From a virus: 24,284 nt of DNA. The position numbers were made by a program, and so were the translations under genes. Shown in pieces: positions 5,818 to 13,518 of this stretch (the first letter of the stretch is position 1; every line of letters begins with the position of its first letter). The stretch lies in the IMG/VR virus record IMGVR_UViG_3300028785_000147, positions 1-24,284 of that record. One strand, written 5' to 3'. The notes under the pieces were generated by a model, which was not told where the DNA came from, did no database searches, and saw only the letters and a list, made by a program, of their open reading frames with translations.

Positions 5818-6201
5818 CTAAGCCGCCGGAGGATTGGCCGTCGGTATTGGTTGCGGCACGAAGGGCTCGGATTGCACCACGGGAGCAGCATTGATCGTCA
5901 CGGTGCCGTCAGCATTGACTGTGACCGCCGGAATCCGCGACGTGAGCGCGGTCAGCTCGGCAAGCCCTGCCGCGTCTCCATTGGCCGTCAGGCGAGCGGT
6001 TGCGTAGGCGTCCAGGGCCTCCAGTTCGGCGAAGAGGCTGGCAGAATTTGTTCCAAGAGCATCCAGAGTCTCCTGATTGATACGAGGAAGGGAGTCAGCC
6101 AGCACGCCAGATATGGCAGTTTTGAGTGACTGAATGTTGGTGAGGATCGCCTGGGCATTGGACTGCGCAGGAGTGATGAGAGAGGCGTTGAGGATGCTCA
6201 T
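5818..6201 (-). CDS. Hypothetical structural or fibre-associated protein
   Basis: A 127-residue protein starting MSILNASLITPAQSNAQ, mainly helical and Ala/Leu-rich, with a short predicted beta segment (VTVNADGTVTINAAP) and a Pro-rich C-terminus. No family is recognised. It lies between the large tail fibre and the lysis genes, where small fibre chaperones or tail accessory proteins are often found, so a helper role for the fibre is possible. It is clearly coding by composition and clean intergenic spacing on both sides. Confidence 0.6.
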   Translation of the reverse strand: MSILNASLITPAQSNAQAILTNIQSLKTAISGVLADSLPRINQETLDALGTNSASLFAELEALDAYATARLTANGDAAGLAELTALTSRIPAVTVNADGTVTINAAPVVQSEPFVPQPIPTANPPAA

Positions 6202-6231
6202 ATTTTAGCAGTTGGTTAGTTGTTTGGTGTC

Positions 6232-8193
6232 TTAGTAAAAAATGCGGCTTATGTTCCCTAGTGCGTCGTAGATTCCTCCGCCATTGGTTCCCGTAAAAAA
6301 CTTAATCACATGGACATTGCCATCGCTCAGTCCATCGTTGCTGCAATTATTGGTTGTCACCAAGGTCGCCATGACCGCTGGTCGGCTCCATGTCGTGCCT
6401 CCGTAATGGGCCATCAGAAAAGTGAGAGTGTTCGTGCCATTCCACGACAAAACATAATCCGTTCCAGCATCAAGCCCCGAGGACATTGCAGCATTCGTGA
6501 CCGTGATGCTTTGCAGAGCCGTCCCATTGATCTTGGCTTGCAGCGTGATGACTTTCGCAAGGTTCCATGTTACGGCCAGCCCATCAGAAGTGAGTACGGG
6601 GTTGGTGCCCCCGACCGGATTTCCTCCGTAAAAAACACCCATACACTGATTGTTGGAGGTATCCGTGCCACAAAAATAAGTCCACTTCAGGGCAAGACGC
6701 TGAGAAAGAGTTGATGCGTAATTCTGTTCCCAACGGGGTACATCTGCCATTGCAAAGGCTCCTGCTACTGTAGGCGACCCGCCGAATGCAATTCTTCCTG
6801 CGCTATCGAACGAAATATTGACCCCATTTGTTGACGAAGTGGATGCCCCTGCAGCTGGAAGGTTTAGCACACTCGGCCCGAAAAAATCTTCCTGATTTGC
6901 CGTCAGCCGAGTCATGAGCGCGGTGTCGTTGGTGGCTTGCATGGATTCCAAAGCTGCTACATTGGCCACTGACGATGCCGAGAGATTGGTCGCATTAGCG
7001 GCAGTCAATGTTCCAGCGTTGATTACCACACTCTGGGCTGCGGATTGGCCTAGCGTCGTGTTGCCATTGACTGAGAGATTGTTGGTAACGGTCAGATTAT
7101 TCCCAACGTAGGCATTTGATGGAAAACCGCCATTTGTAGCCCACACGAAGTTGTTGCTAATCGTGCCGAAATTAACAACTTGGTTGCTGGCTGTACTGGT
7201 GAGGCCCGGGGCTGTGTAGTTGGTCAGGTTGGTCGCTGTAATCGATGTCTTGAGATCAATGCCGGTGCCCGTAGAGACAGCATTAGATAGCGTTGGGGAA
7301 ATAAGCGTGGCATTCGACAGTGTGTAATTTGTGCCATTGTTCGTGAGGGCCGTCGCATTGGTATTTTTAGCGATTGAGTTCAGGCCAGCGGACGGTGTGT
7401 AATTGGTCAGCGAGTTGCTAACCGCCGTGATCGCCGTGGCGTTGCTGGTGATGCCAGCGGCAAGCGTGTTACTTGCTGCGGTCAGGCTGGCGTTGACTGC
7501 ATCGCTCACCACAGCTGCCGCACCATTGGTATCGGCATTAGTAAGGAAGAGATTTCTCAGCGAACCCACATTTGCAATGTTGTTGCTGGCCAGACTTGTG
7601 GCATTAGACGCCGTGAGAGTGCCAGCATTTACCGTCAGCGTGTTCCCCGAGACTGCACCGAGAGTTACGCTGTTATTAAAAAATGATGCCCCGCCAAAGA
7701 CCCCCGAGCCCGAAACATTAAGCACCCCCGTGACAGACGCCCCGTTGTTGGCAAAGAAATTATTGGTGACGGTGAGTGACGAGAGTGCCCCAGATCCGAA
7801 ATTAGTCAGGGCTGCTGTCACTAATGCATAATTTGTCAGCGAGTTACTAACCGCCGTGATCGCTGTGGCGTTGCTGGAGATTGCGGTGGTGTTGCTGGTG
7901 ATGAGCAGGCCCAGTGCATTGCTGACAACCAATGCCGCTCCGTTGGTGTCGGCATTGGTGATTCCATAGCCTCCCAAGGTAGTGGGGAGATTGGTGACTT
8001 TGCTCCATGGCAATGGGGAGTTCGTGGTGAGGAGGCCGTTTGTTGCAGCAAAGCTGCTGAAGCGGCTCAACAGGACGCCATTGGTGTCCACGGAAACAGC
8101 AGCGACGGATTGCGCGGAGGCTGATCCGACAATGCTGAAAGCTGAAAGCTGAAGGCTGATGGCAACAACGGAGAGACGAAGTATTTTTTTCAT
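6232..8193 (-). CDS. Large tail-fibre protein with an apparent Sec signal peptide
   Basis: A 653-residue, Asn/Thr/Ser/Ala-rich repetitive protein. A tail-fibre repeat, LPTTLGGYGITNA, is visible at residues 69-81, and TNADTNGAA recurs near 215. SNATAITAVSNSLTNY occurs twice (DNA near 7401-7452 and 7829-7880). The C-terminal 200 residues (PRWEQNYASTLSQRLALKW and beyond) are non-repetitive and probably form the receptor-binding tip. The N-terminus MKKILRLSVVAISLQLSAFS followed by an ASA-Q cleavage site is a good Sec signal peptide, odd for a fibre that should assemble in the cytoplasm. Alternatively it is a secreted phage-encoded adhesin. Position favours a fibre. Confidence 0.75.
   Translation of the reverse strand: MKKILRLSVVAISLQLSAFSIVGSASAQSVAAVSVDTNGVLLSRFSSFAATNGLLTTNSPLPWSKVTNLPTTLGGYGITNADTNGAALVVSNALGLLITSNTTAISSNATAITAVSNSLTNYALVTAALTNFGSGALSSLTVTNNFFANNGASVTGVLNVSGSGVFGGASFFNNSVTLGAVSGNTLTVNAGTLTASNATSLASNNIANVGSLRNLFLTNADTNGAAAVVSDAVNASLTAASNTLAAGITSNATAITAVSNSLTNYTPSAGLNSIAKNTNATALTNNGTNYTLSNATLISPTLSNAVSTGTGIDLKTSITATNLTNYTAPGLTSTASNQVVNFGTISNNFVWATNGGFPSNAYVGNNLTVTNNLSVNGNTTLGQSAAQSVVINAGTLTAANATNLSASSVANVAALESMQATNDTALMTRLTANQEDFFGPSVLNLPAAGASTSSTNGVNISFDSAGRIAFGGSPTVAGAFAMADVPRWEQNYASTLSQRLALKWTYFCGTDTSNNQCMGVFYGGNPVGGTNPVLTSDGLAVTWNLAKVITLQAKINGTALQSITVTNAAMSSGLDAGTDYVLSWNGTNTLTFLMAHYGGTTWSRPAVMATLVTTNNCSNDGLSDGNVHVIKFFTGTNGGGIYDALGNISRIFY
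8133..8159. repeat. Interspersed repeat inside the fibre signal-peptide region
   Basis: TGCTGAAAGCTGAAAGCTGA followed by AGGCTGAT. It is the same unit as at 5197-5220. Read on the minus strand it encodes residues 12-20 (SLQLSAFS) of the fibre signal peptide, and the same unit encodes SFQLSAF of the lipoprotein. Confidence 0.75.
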
Positions 8194-8196
8194 GGG

Positions 8197-8898
8197 TTAG
8201 GAAATTTGGGTTGGAAGCAACACACCGTCGTCGCCAATGGTGATCCGCCACACGTGGCTCGCGGAACTCAGCAGGAAATAGGACGATGGCACCACCGTGG
8301 AAGGGGACCCCTCGGTGCCCTTGATATAATCGTTCCAGATCGTCGTGATCAGATCGCCCAGGGTGATCACGCTCCCAGATACGATCATCTGCACTTCGGT
8401 GATGACGGTCAACGAGGGCAATGCCGGGGCTGGTGTCCACCCGGCAGCCGTCGTGGCCTGAGTCGCATCGATAACCTGCCAGGCTAGGCCTGTGTCGAGG
8501 TTATAGACGATATTCCCGTTCACTAACCCCCCCAGTGCAAAGCGCGCTGCGTCATTTGCCGCCTGCGCCGTGATAGCGCCATTGACCAGTGCCATATTGA
8601 GCGCATTGGTATTGAGCAACGGGGTGAAGGTGTAGAGGGCGGTAACGTCAGCGCCGGAGGATACCCAAGCGGGAGCGGATACCAGAGGCGTCTGCCCCTC
8701 ATACTGCCCGGGCAGCTTCATCATGAGCTGAGCCGTGGCTGCCCCATCACTTAATGCCTGCACCACTCCGGATCGCGAAAACTGGATGCCTATCTGCTCA
8801 CTGTCTCCGCGGGTACAGGAGAGCGTGGTGAGAGGGACGCGGTTGAGCGGGGCGGCAACGAAGCTCCCCAGGTCGAGATCGTAGGTGAGGAGTGGCAT
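8197..8898 (-). CDS. Tail-tip or baseplate-like structural protein
   Basis: A 233-residue protein starting MPLLTYDLDLGSFVAAP. The N-terminal stretch CTRGDSEQIGIQFSRSGVVQ followed by a beta-rich segment resembles N-terminal modules of phage baseplate or fibre-adaptor proteins, which begin with a GDxxxIxVxF strand. Its C-terminus is also beta-rich. It is directly upstream of the large fibre gene (4 bp gap), consistent with an adaptor that joins the fibre to the tail. This role is inferred; no catalytic motif is visible. Confidence 0.6.
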   Translation of the reverse strand: MPLLTYDLDLGSFVAAPLNRVPLTTLSCTRGDSEQIGIQFSRSGVVQALSDGAATAQLMMKLPGQYEGQTPLVSAPAWVSSGADVTALYTFTPLLNTNALNMALVNGAITAQAANDAARFALGGLVNGNIVYNLDTGLAWQVIDATQATTAAGWTPAPALPSLTVITEVQMIVSGSVITLGDLITTIWNDYIKGTEGSPSTVVPSSYFLLSSASHVWRITIGDDGVLLPTQIS

Positions 8899-8912
8899 GG
8901 CTAAAAATAGTG

Positions 8913-9206
8913 CTACGCCGAGGGCGTGGATGCCGCGCGGGCTGCATTTGCCTTGGCAAAGAGACTCTCCAGGTAGGCTGCGGGATCACTACCGATCAAT
9001 GCCTTCACCGCTGTCTCAAGCTGCGCCTCCGTGTAGTCACCGGCCGTGTCATAAGCGGCACCTGACCAGACAGTCACCATGGCGGGAATGCCGGTAAACT
9101 GAACCTGCACGAGCTTCTTTTGCGCATTGTCGCGGAGGACAAAGGGGAGTGACGTGATGGTCATCGAGTCCTTAATGACCTTGATTGGGGCGGGAAAAGT
9201 GATCAT
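8913..9206 (-). CDS. Hypothetical tail-region protein
   Basis: A 97-residue protein. The first half (MITFPAPIKVIKDSMTITSL through the Val-rich segment) looks like a beta barrel or sandwich; the second half is helical (EAQLETAVKALIGSDPAAYL). No family is recognised. It lies between element R2a and the adaptor-like gene with a 14-bp gap, so it is co-transcribed with the fibre genes. Likely a minor structural or assembly protein. Confidence 0.6.
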   Translation of the reverse strand: MITFPAPIKVIKDSMTITSLPFVLRDNAQKKLVQVQFTGIPAMVTVWSGAAYDTAGDYTEAQLETAVKALIGSDPAAYLESLFAKANAARAASTPSA

Positions 9207-9228
9207 TGGCAGCTATCACTGCTTGCAT

Positions 9229-9338
9229 GTCAAAAGGCGACGCGGGGCGGCGGCTTAGTCATTCGAGACGATGAGTCGAGAAGTCCGATGATCAGCAGAT
9301 CAGCGGGGGCCTGATCCGGGAGGATCGGCAGACAAAAC
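9229..9338 (-). repeat. Structured repeat element R2, copy a
   Basis: A hairpin-rich unit beginning GTCAAAAGG and ending GGATCGGCAGACAAAA on the plus strand, shared with 23002-23112. Common blocks include TTAGTCATTCGAG, CGAGAAGTCCGATGATC and CCTGATCCGGGAGGATCGG. Hairpins include GATCC-GGGA-GGATC and an imperfect stem around TCCGATGATC. It ends 22 bp before the start of the 8913-9206 gene, in that gene's untranslated leader. Confidence 0.7.
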
Positions 9339-9361
9339 AACACGCTGCATCCACAACGCAA

Positions 9362-9393
9362 GAAGCCGCTCGTCCCCCCGGGCGAGCGGCTTC
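9362..9393 (-). terminator. Hairpin after the 122-residue tail-region gene
   Basis: An 11-bp perfect stem, GAAGCCGCTCG pairing with CGAGCGGCTTC, with a 10-nt loop. It lies 24 bp beyond the stop codon at 9418 on the minus strand. The T tract is poor (TTGCGTTG), so it may attenuate or protect the transcript rather than terminate it fully. Confidence 0.5.
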
Positions 9394-9417
9394 AGTCAAC
9401 TAACCAACAAATCAGTC

Positions 9418-9786
9418 TTAAACGGAGGACGGAGTCGCAGGCGCAGCTGATCCATCCGCGGGGGATGCCGATGTTCCAGCCGGAGCACCCTCTCCGGATA
9501 CGGGAGCACCTGCGGTGCTGTCACCGGAGGCGGGCGGCACCGAGGAAACAACAGGAGGCACAACAGGGGCAGGAGCCACGGCCTGATTGAATGCGTTAAT
9601 TTTGATTTGCGCGGATCCACCGACCCCGAAATGGCCGTGAGCCTCCAGGATGACGCTGTCGTACCCCGTGATCGAGGAGAGGTTCTCCGTGATCACATCC
9701 CTGACGCCCTGCGGCAGAGAGATGTCAGTGGCGACGACAGCGGAAACTGCCGCGATGGTTCCAATGGATTTAATAAAAAAGCTCAT
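9418..9786 (-). CDS. Hypothetical protein with hydrophobic N-terminus and Pro/Ala/Ser tail
   Basis: A 122-residue protein starting MSFFIKSIGTIAAVSAVVAT. The N-terminus is hydrophobic and may be a membrane anchor or signal-like helix; the C-terminal 55 residues are low-complexity Pro/Ala/Ser/Gly. No family is recognised. An in-frame TTG start at 9930 would read through repeat element R1a and is rejected because the frame through that element is not kept in other copies. It is co-directional with the tail genes; its role in the particle is unclear. Confidence 0.55.
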   Translation of the reverse strand: MSFFIKSIGTIAAVSAVVATDISLPQGVRDVITENLSSITGYDSVILEAHGHFGVGGSAQIKINAFNQAVAPAPVVPPVVSSVPPASGDSTAGAPVSGEGAPAGTSASPADGSAAPATPSSV

Positions 9787-9838
9787 GACTATGTAAAAGG
9801 TGGGAAGGTTAAATGGTGAGGTACAATGGGGCGGCAAT

Positions 9839-9933
9839 GTCAAACAAGCCGCTGGGAAGCGGCGCGTAAGAGCACGCCGAAGGCGGGGCCTGGAGGGCGG
9901 CACAGCTTGTCGGGAGACAAGTGCCGTCAAAAA
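9839..9933 (-). repeat. Structured repeat element R1, copy a
   Basis: The plus strand begins GTCAAACAAGCC and ends GTGCCGTCAAAAA. Four hairpins follow one another: GCCGCT-GGGA-AGCGGC (9848-9863), CACGCC/GGCG, a short GCC/GGGC stem, and CTTGTC-GGGA-GACAAG (9906-9921) enclosed by GGCA/TGCC. The upstream gene's stop codon (9927-9929) lies in its right end. It is the most diverged copy in hairpins 2 and 3. Confidence 0.85.
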
Positions 9934-10466
9934 GCCCCGGTCGATGCCGAAAGCTTCCGCGCATTCCCGATGGCCCTTTTTACCAAAAGACGGGCGGCAG
10001 CAGGAATGAAAGGGAGATGGCGCTTGGCTGATTCCTCACCGAGCCACCCGATGATTTCCTCAAGATGCTCCTGACACCAATCTGGGCCATTCTTATCCAT
10101 CAGCGCAGCGCGGCTGTTGCAGGAACATCCAGGAGCGGCCACAATACCTATCTTCGACAACAGTTTCTTCAGTTCGGTTCCAGGCCCTATTCCGACGTGG
10201 GCGGGTGTAGAGGACGTCGTAGTTGCTGCTGGGGGAAGAGTGGCTACTGCCGTTTGGTAATCCTGCCAGGTTTGGCAGGCGAGAGTTGCTGCATCGGGGT
10301 TAGCGGCAATTCGGGTGATCCAGATCCCGGCGAGGCGAGCATGGATTCCTTTGCGGTGATTGCCCCTGGAGAGCCAAAGGGAGGCCCGCTTCGGGCGTGA
10401 TCGACGGGTCAGACCGAAGGCTATCTGGCTGACCTGGGCAGGGGATAGTTGGCAGGGTGTCTCCAT
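9927..10466 (-). CDS. Conserved-looking phage protein with CxC and GPGTELKKLL motifs
   Basis: A 179-residue protein starting METPCQLSPAQVSQIAFGL. The C-terminal 90 residues (about 92-175) hold GIGPGTELKKLLSKIGI, then GCSCNSRAALMDKNGPDWC and EHLEEIIGWLGEESAKR.LPF. To my recollection this domain occurs in other phage-like regions of environmental bacteria, but I cannot name a function. The spaced Cys residues may bind a metal. The start is 1 bp after the stop of the Cys-rich gene upstream (TAATATG), so the two are coupled. Confidence 0.7.
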   Translation of the reverse strand: METPCQLSPAQVSQIAFGLTRRSRPKRASLWLSRGNHRKGIHARLAGIWITRIAANPDAATLACQTWQDYQTAVATLPPAATTTSSTPAHVGIGPGTELKKLLSKIGIVAAPGCSCNSRAALMDKNGPDWCQEHLEEIIGWLGEESAKRHLPFIPAAARLLVKRAIGNARKLSASTGAF

Positions 10467-10467
10467 A

Positions 10468-11334
10468 TTATCCAGCCCAGACGCACTGATGGAGCGATGT
10501 TGAGTAGGTGAAAGCCGTGGGGCAGCAGCCAGCAGCAGATCCGTCTGTATTATGGGCCGCAGTCATCGTCCCAGGACAACATCCCTGTGCTACTCCACCA
10601 CCATACACCTCTATCATGCCAGAGGTACAACAGGGAATAATATCTCTATAGGAATTGTAACCCGGGAATGATTGATTGAGTGACGACCATCCATTGTAAC
10701 CTCCTGCGTAAACCTCACCAGTTACTGAATTAACATTCACATAACTATAAGGATTAGCTGAAAATGCAGGCACTGAAATAGCATCCCCTTCTCCTCCTCC
10801 AAAAATTTCTTCGTAGCCAGTGGCTGTACCATTATAGTTAGTAGGAAACTCAATCGCCGCAATCGTATTAGGAATAGCCCAATACTCTGCAACTGCTCCG
10901 ACAATACCGTCAGTTGGATTTGGATCATATGTACATCCTCCACCTTCTGGCGGCGTTGCCGTGTAAGTGATGGCAGGCCATGTTATGTGTACCCAAGCCC
11001 AATAGTTCGCTTCGTTCACAGCCCATGCCGGTGAATCATAACTACCTGCAGCAATATCTAGTGTAGAATAGAGAAGACCAGTAGCAGGATCTCGAAACCC
11101 ACATGAGGCACATGGTGTAAGAGCAGTGGGTGCTATCGGACTTGGTGTGCAGACGCTATAGCAGTGAATAACCACGCCATCAGCGCAAGAATGGCTGATG
11201 ACACTGGAGGATGAACCGGAACCGCAGTCAGGCGGACAGTCGTTTCCTGCAGGGCACTTAGCACAGGTATAGTCGCACGTGCAAACAACGTGGTCGCACT
11301 GCGATATAATTTTCTTGAGCTTTGGAGCAGTCAT
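10468..11334 (-). CDS. Cysteine-rich tail-tip protein of atypical base composition
   Basis: A 288-residue protein starting MTAPKLKKIISQCDHVVCTC. Cysteines cluster at both ends: CxC, CxxC and CPxxC groups in the first 85 residues and CCTSG, GCCPG, GCCPT groups at the C-terminus. The middle is rich in Tyr, Asn, Gly and Trp. This looks like a metal- or disulfide-stabilised receptor-binding or fibre-like protein; no family is named. Start and upstream stop share one base (TGATG), so coupling is strong. DNA from about 10620 to 11160 is visibly more AT-rich than its neighbours, with many TTA, ATA and AAT codons, suggesting recent acquisition. Confidence 0.65.
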   Translation of the reverse strand: MTAPKLKKIISQCDHVVCTCDYTCAKCPAGNDCPPDCGSGSSSSVISHSCADGVVIHCYSVCTPSPIAPTALTPCASCGFRDPATGLLYSTLDIAAGSYDSPAWAVNEANYWAWVHITWPAITYTATPPEGGGCTYDPNPTDGIVGAVAEYWAIPNTIAAIEFPTNYNGTATGYEEIFGGGEGDAISVPAFSANPYSYVNVNSVTGEVYAGGYNGWSSLNQSFPGYNSYRDIIPCCTSGMIEVYGGGVAQGCCPGTMTAAHNTDGSAAGCCPTAFTYSTSLHQCVWAG

Positions 11335-12722
11335 CAGTAAATGGCTGTGCCCAACACCTTCATATGCTTGGTAGAACCATCCTCGGCGCAAATGGCTATC
11401 TCCTGCCAAGAGGCGCTGACCGTGTCGCCGCCTGCATTCGTCGGCATGTTGATCGTGACCGACTCGCCGCTAGTATAGTCAAAGATGATATATTCAGACG
11501 TTGACGTTGTGGTTGTGTTCCCATCGCCATCGTCGAGGGTCAGCATCGCCTCTCCGGCATCATCGTCAGCAATCAGATCGAAGGTTGGACCTGTTCCTGC
11601 CCCTCCTGCATAGCCGTTGATTTCAGTGAAATTTCCGTTGTTTGTCTGGAGGACAAGATCCTGCGCAAAATCATTCCCCATCAGCGTCAGCGAACTGATG
11701 CCGGAAGTGTCATTCGCGGTGAGCTGGAAATTCTGCGCAGAACTTCCAGCGTGGCCCAGAACCTGCACCGCACCGACCGTCTTATCAATGTTGGCCGTCA
11801 GCGTCTCACCATCGCCGTCATTAAAAAGGAGTTGGCTTGTATTGAGGGTCGTCACCGAGTCATCCCCGTCATCGAGGATCAGGGATGCCTCACCGGTCAC
11901 ATCGTCGGCAAGCAGATCAAAGGTAGCCCCTCCATCACCTCCGGCCTGCGCGTGGATCTTTGCCGTGCCCACATCATCGACCTCTAGTAAAATCTGCTCC
12001 CCGTCGCCTGAGCCATCGACAATGGGATAATCGGTGATTGTCAGGGAGCTCGATTCGAGGCGCGCGGTATAGGTGGTATCTACCAACTGGACGGAATTCT
12101 CATCGGCAAAGAAGGTATTCTCCCCATCACTGAGGTAATAGGCCTGATCAGTGTAGAGGCTCTGTGAGATCTCCTGAGAGAGCACGGTGTAGTACCCTGG
12201 AGCATCTCCCCCGGTTTCGGTAAACTGCACCTGCCCGATGACAACATACTTCGTGGTATCAGTATTGGCCGGAACGTCAGCGCCGGAGGCTGTATAGCCG
12301 ATGGTACGGCTATTGATCTGGCGTGTCGTGGTATCAAAGGTGATGATGATGTAGATCCAGGAGGTGCCGTTGGTTCCATCCAGAGGATCAATGGTGAAGG
12401 TGTCACCACTCCCATCATCGGTCATGCCGCTCGGAGGGACACTATCGATCTCTCCGTACTGGATCGCAAGCCGACCATCAAAGCCGCCGTCGATCTCCTC
12501 CACGACAGGCTTGAGCTGCCACGGGAATGGCGACGCACTACCACTACCTCCTCCCCCTCGATCGAGCAGCTTGAGCTGCGTCCCCAGCAGGGAGCGCTCA
12601 TAGCTGCCGCCCACAAAACCCGAGATCAGTCCAGAATGGACGATATCGATGAGTTCATTCCACCGCCACGGCGCGATCAGCCCCGCGTGCCAGATTTTGA
12701 GCCTATCGATGTCAGTGGCCAT
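11334..12722 (-). CDS. Modular tail protein with Asp/Gly-rich internal repeats
   Basis: A 462-residue protein starting MATDIDRLKIWHAGLIAPW. The first 50 residues look like an attachment domain, followed by a Gly/Ser linker (RGGGGSGSAS). From about residue 250 there are repeated beta modules: TFDLLADDVTGEASLILDDG and TFDLIADDDAGEAMLTLDDG begin two similar units, each followed by a Thr/Ser-rich strand and an E(T/S)xTxN motif. This is typical of trimeric or shaft-like fibre proteins. It follows the 225-residue tail protein by 6 bp and overlaps the Cys-rich gene by one base, so the three form a tail-tip unit. Confidence 0.7.
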   Translation of the reverse strand: MATDIDRLKIWHAGLIAPWRWNELIDIVHSGLISGFVGGSYERSLLGTQLKLLDRGGGGSGSASPFPWQLKPVVEEIDGGFDGRLAIQYGEIDSVPPSGMTDDGSGDTFTIDPLDGTNGTSWIYIIITFDTTTRQINSRTIGYTASGADVPANTDTTKYVVIGQVQFTETGGDAPGYYTVLSQEISQSLYTDQAYYLSDGENTFFADENSVQLVDTTYTARLESSSLTITDYPIVDGSGDGEQILLEVDDVGTAKIHAQAGGDGGATFDLLADDVTGEASLILDDGDDSVTTLNTSQLLFNDGDGETLTANIDKTVGAVQVLGHAGSSAQNFQLTANDTSGISSLTLMGNDFAQDLVLQTNNGNFTEINGYAGGAGTGPTFDLIADDDAGEAMLTLDDGDGNTTTTSTSEYIIFDYTSGESVTINMPTNAGGDTVSASWQEIAICAEDGSTKHMKVLGTAIY

Positions 12723-12728
12723 CGGTGG

Positions 12729-13403
12729 TTAGTCCGGATAGACCGTCGTGTTCCATCCGTCATCGGAATAGACCCGCAGGATGGTCTGCGTCCAGTAGGG
12801 GTATCGACGGCCCGTCGAGCCGCTCGCCACGCGCCAATATACCCCCTGAATCGTCCCCACCTGGTCTGTGACGCTTGGCGGCTGAGACCAGTAGTATTTG
12901 GTGATGCTCTCGGTCACGCTTGCCACGGAATAGGTGTCATACCCTGCAAAGGGACTAGTTGCGACCCATCCTCGAAATTTGCCCTGAGCTAGCGGGGGGA
13001 TCGGCGGATCAAAGATGGCACCGTTCGCCACAGTGCCAAAGGTATTAAAATCGGGATGCGCCTCGATCGGCTTGACGATCTCACTAGCCGTCTCGGTGTA
13101 CTCATCCGGGGGCAGATACCCGGACGGACCAATCATAGAGCCGGATGGTGGCGTATTGTACACGAGGACCACATCCACCATGCCGGGCACCGACGACTCC
13201 TGAGCATTGCGCTCCATCAGCGCGGCATTACTATAAATCGAATGCGGGGAACCCCGTTCGGGGCAGCAAAGGATCCATCCGCTCTTTAATACCCGGAAAC
13301 TCTCTTCGATGGTGAAGACACCATCACGCCCCTCACGGAAGCGCGTCTTGGCCTGCGGGAGTAATGAATTAGGATTTGTACCCAGAATGTGGAGAGTGGT
13401 CAT
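12729..13403 (-). CDS. Tail protein following the tape measure
   Basis: A 225-residue protein; the start MTTLHILGTNPNS at 13403 was chosen over one three codons upstream. It contains a mixed alpha/beta N-terminal part (FTIEESFRVLKSGWILCCPE) and a Tyr/Trp-rich C-terminal beta part (GVYWRVASGSTGRRYPYWTQ). No family is recognised. In lambda-like order the genes just after the tape measure encode distal tail and hub proteins, so a tail-tip component is the best guess. The upstream gap holds an interspersed repeat. Confidence 0.6.
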   Translation of the reverse strand: MTTLHILGTNPNSLLPQAKTRFREGRDGVFTIEESFRVLKSGWILCCPERGSPHSIYSNAALMERNAQESSVPGMVDVVLVYNTPPSGSMIGPSGYLPPDEYTETASEIVKPIEAHPDFNTFGTVANGAIFDPPIPPLAQGKFRGWVATSPFAGYDTYSVASVTESITKYYWSQPPSVTDQVGTIQGVYWRVASGSTGRRYPYWTQTILRVYSDDGWNTTVYPD

Positions 13404-13417
13404 AGGGAGCACAGGCT

Positions 13418-13491
13418 GAGTCGAAGGACGAAGGACGAAGGCCGAAGGCTGCTATCTGCTGGCTTCAGACTCTCGACTTTAGACTTTAGAC
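13418..13491. repeat. Interspersed repeat unit after the tape-measure gene
   Basis: GAGTCGAAGGACGAAGGACG-type sequence followed by TGCTGGCTTC and TCGACTTTAGACTTTAGAC. Left and right arms are partly complementary (imperfect hairpin). A closely similar unit is at 17754-17823. Both lie at the 3' end of, or between, late genes. Confidence 0.7.
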
Positions 13492-13518
13492 GCTGGTTCA
13501 TTTTAGGTTTCACCTCGG

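Noticed and set aside
6232-11334. A diversity-generating retroelement acting on the fibre or Cys-rich gene
   Set aside because: No reverse transcriptase and no template/variable repeat pair with adenine-biased differences was seen in the window.
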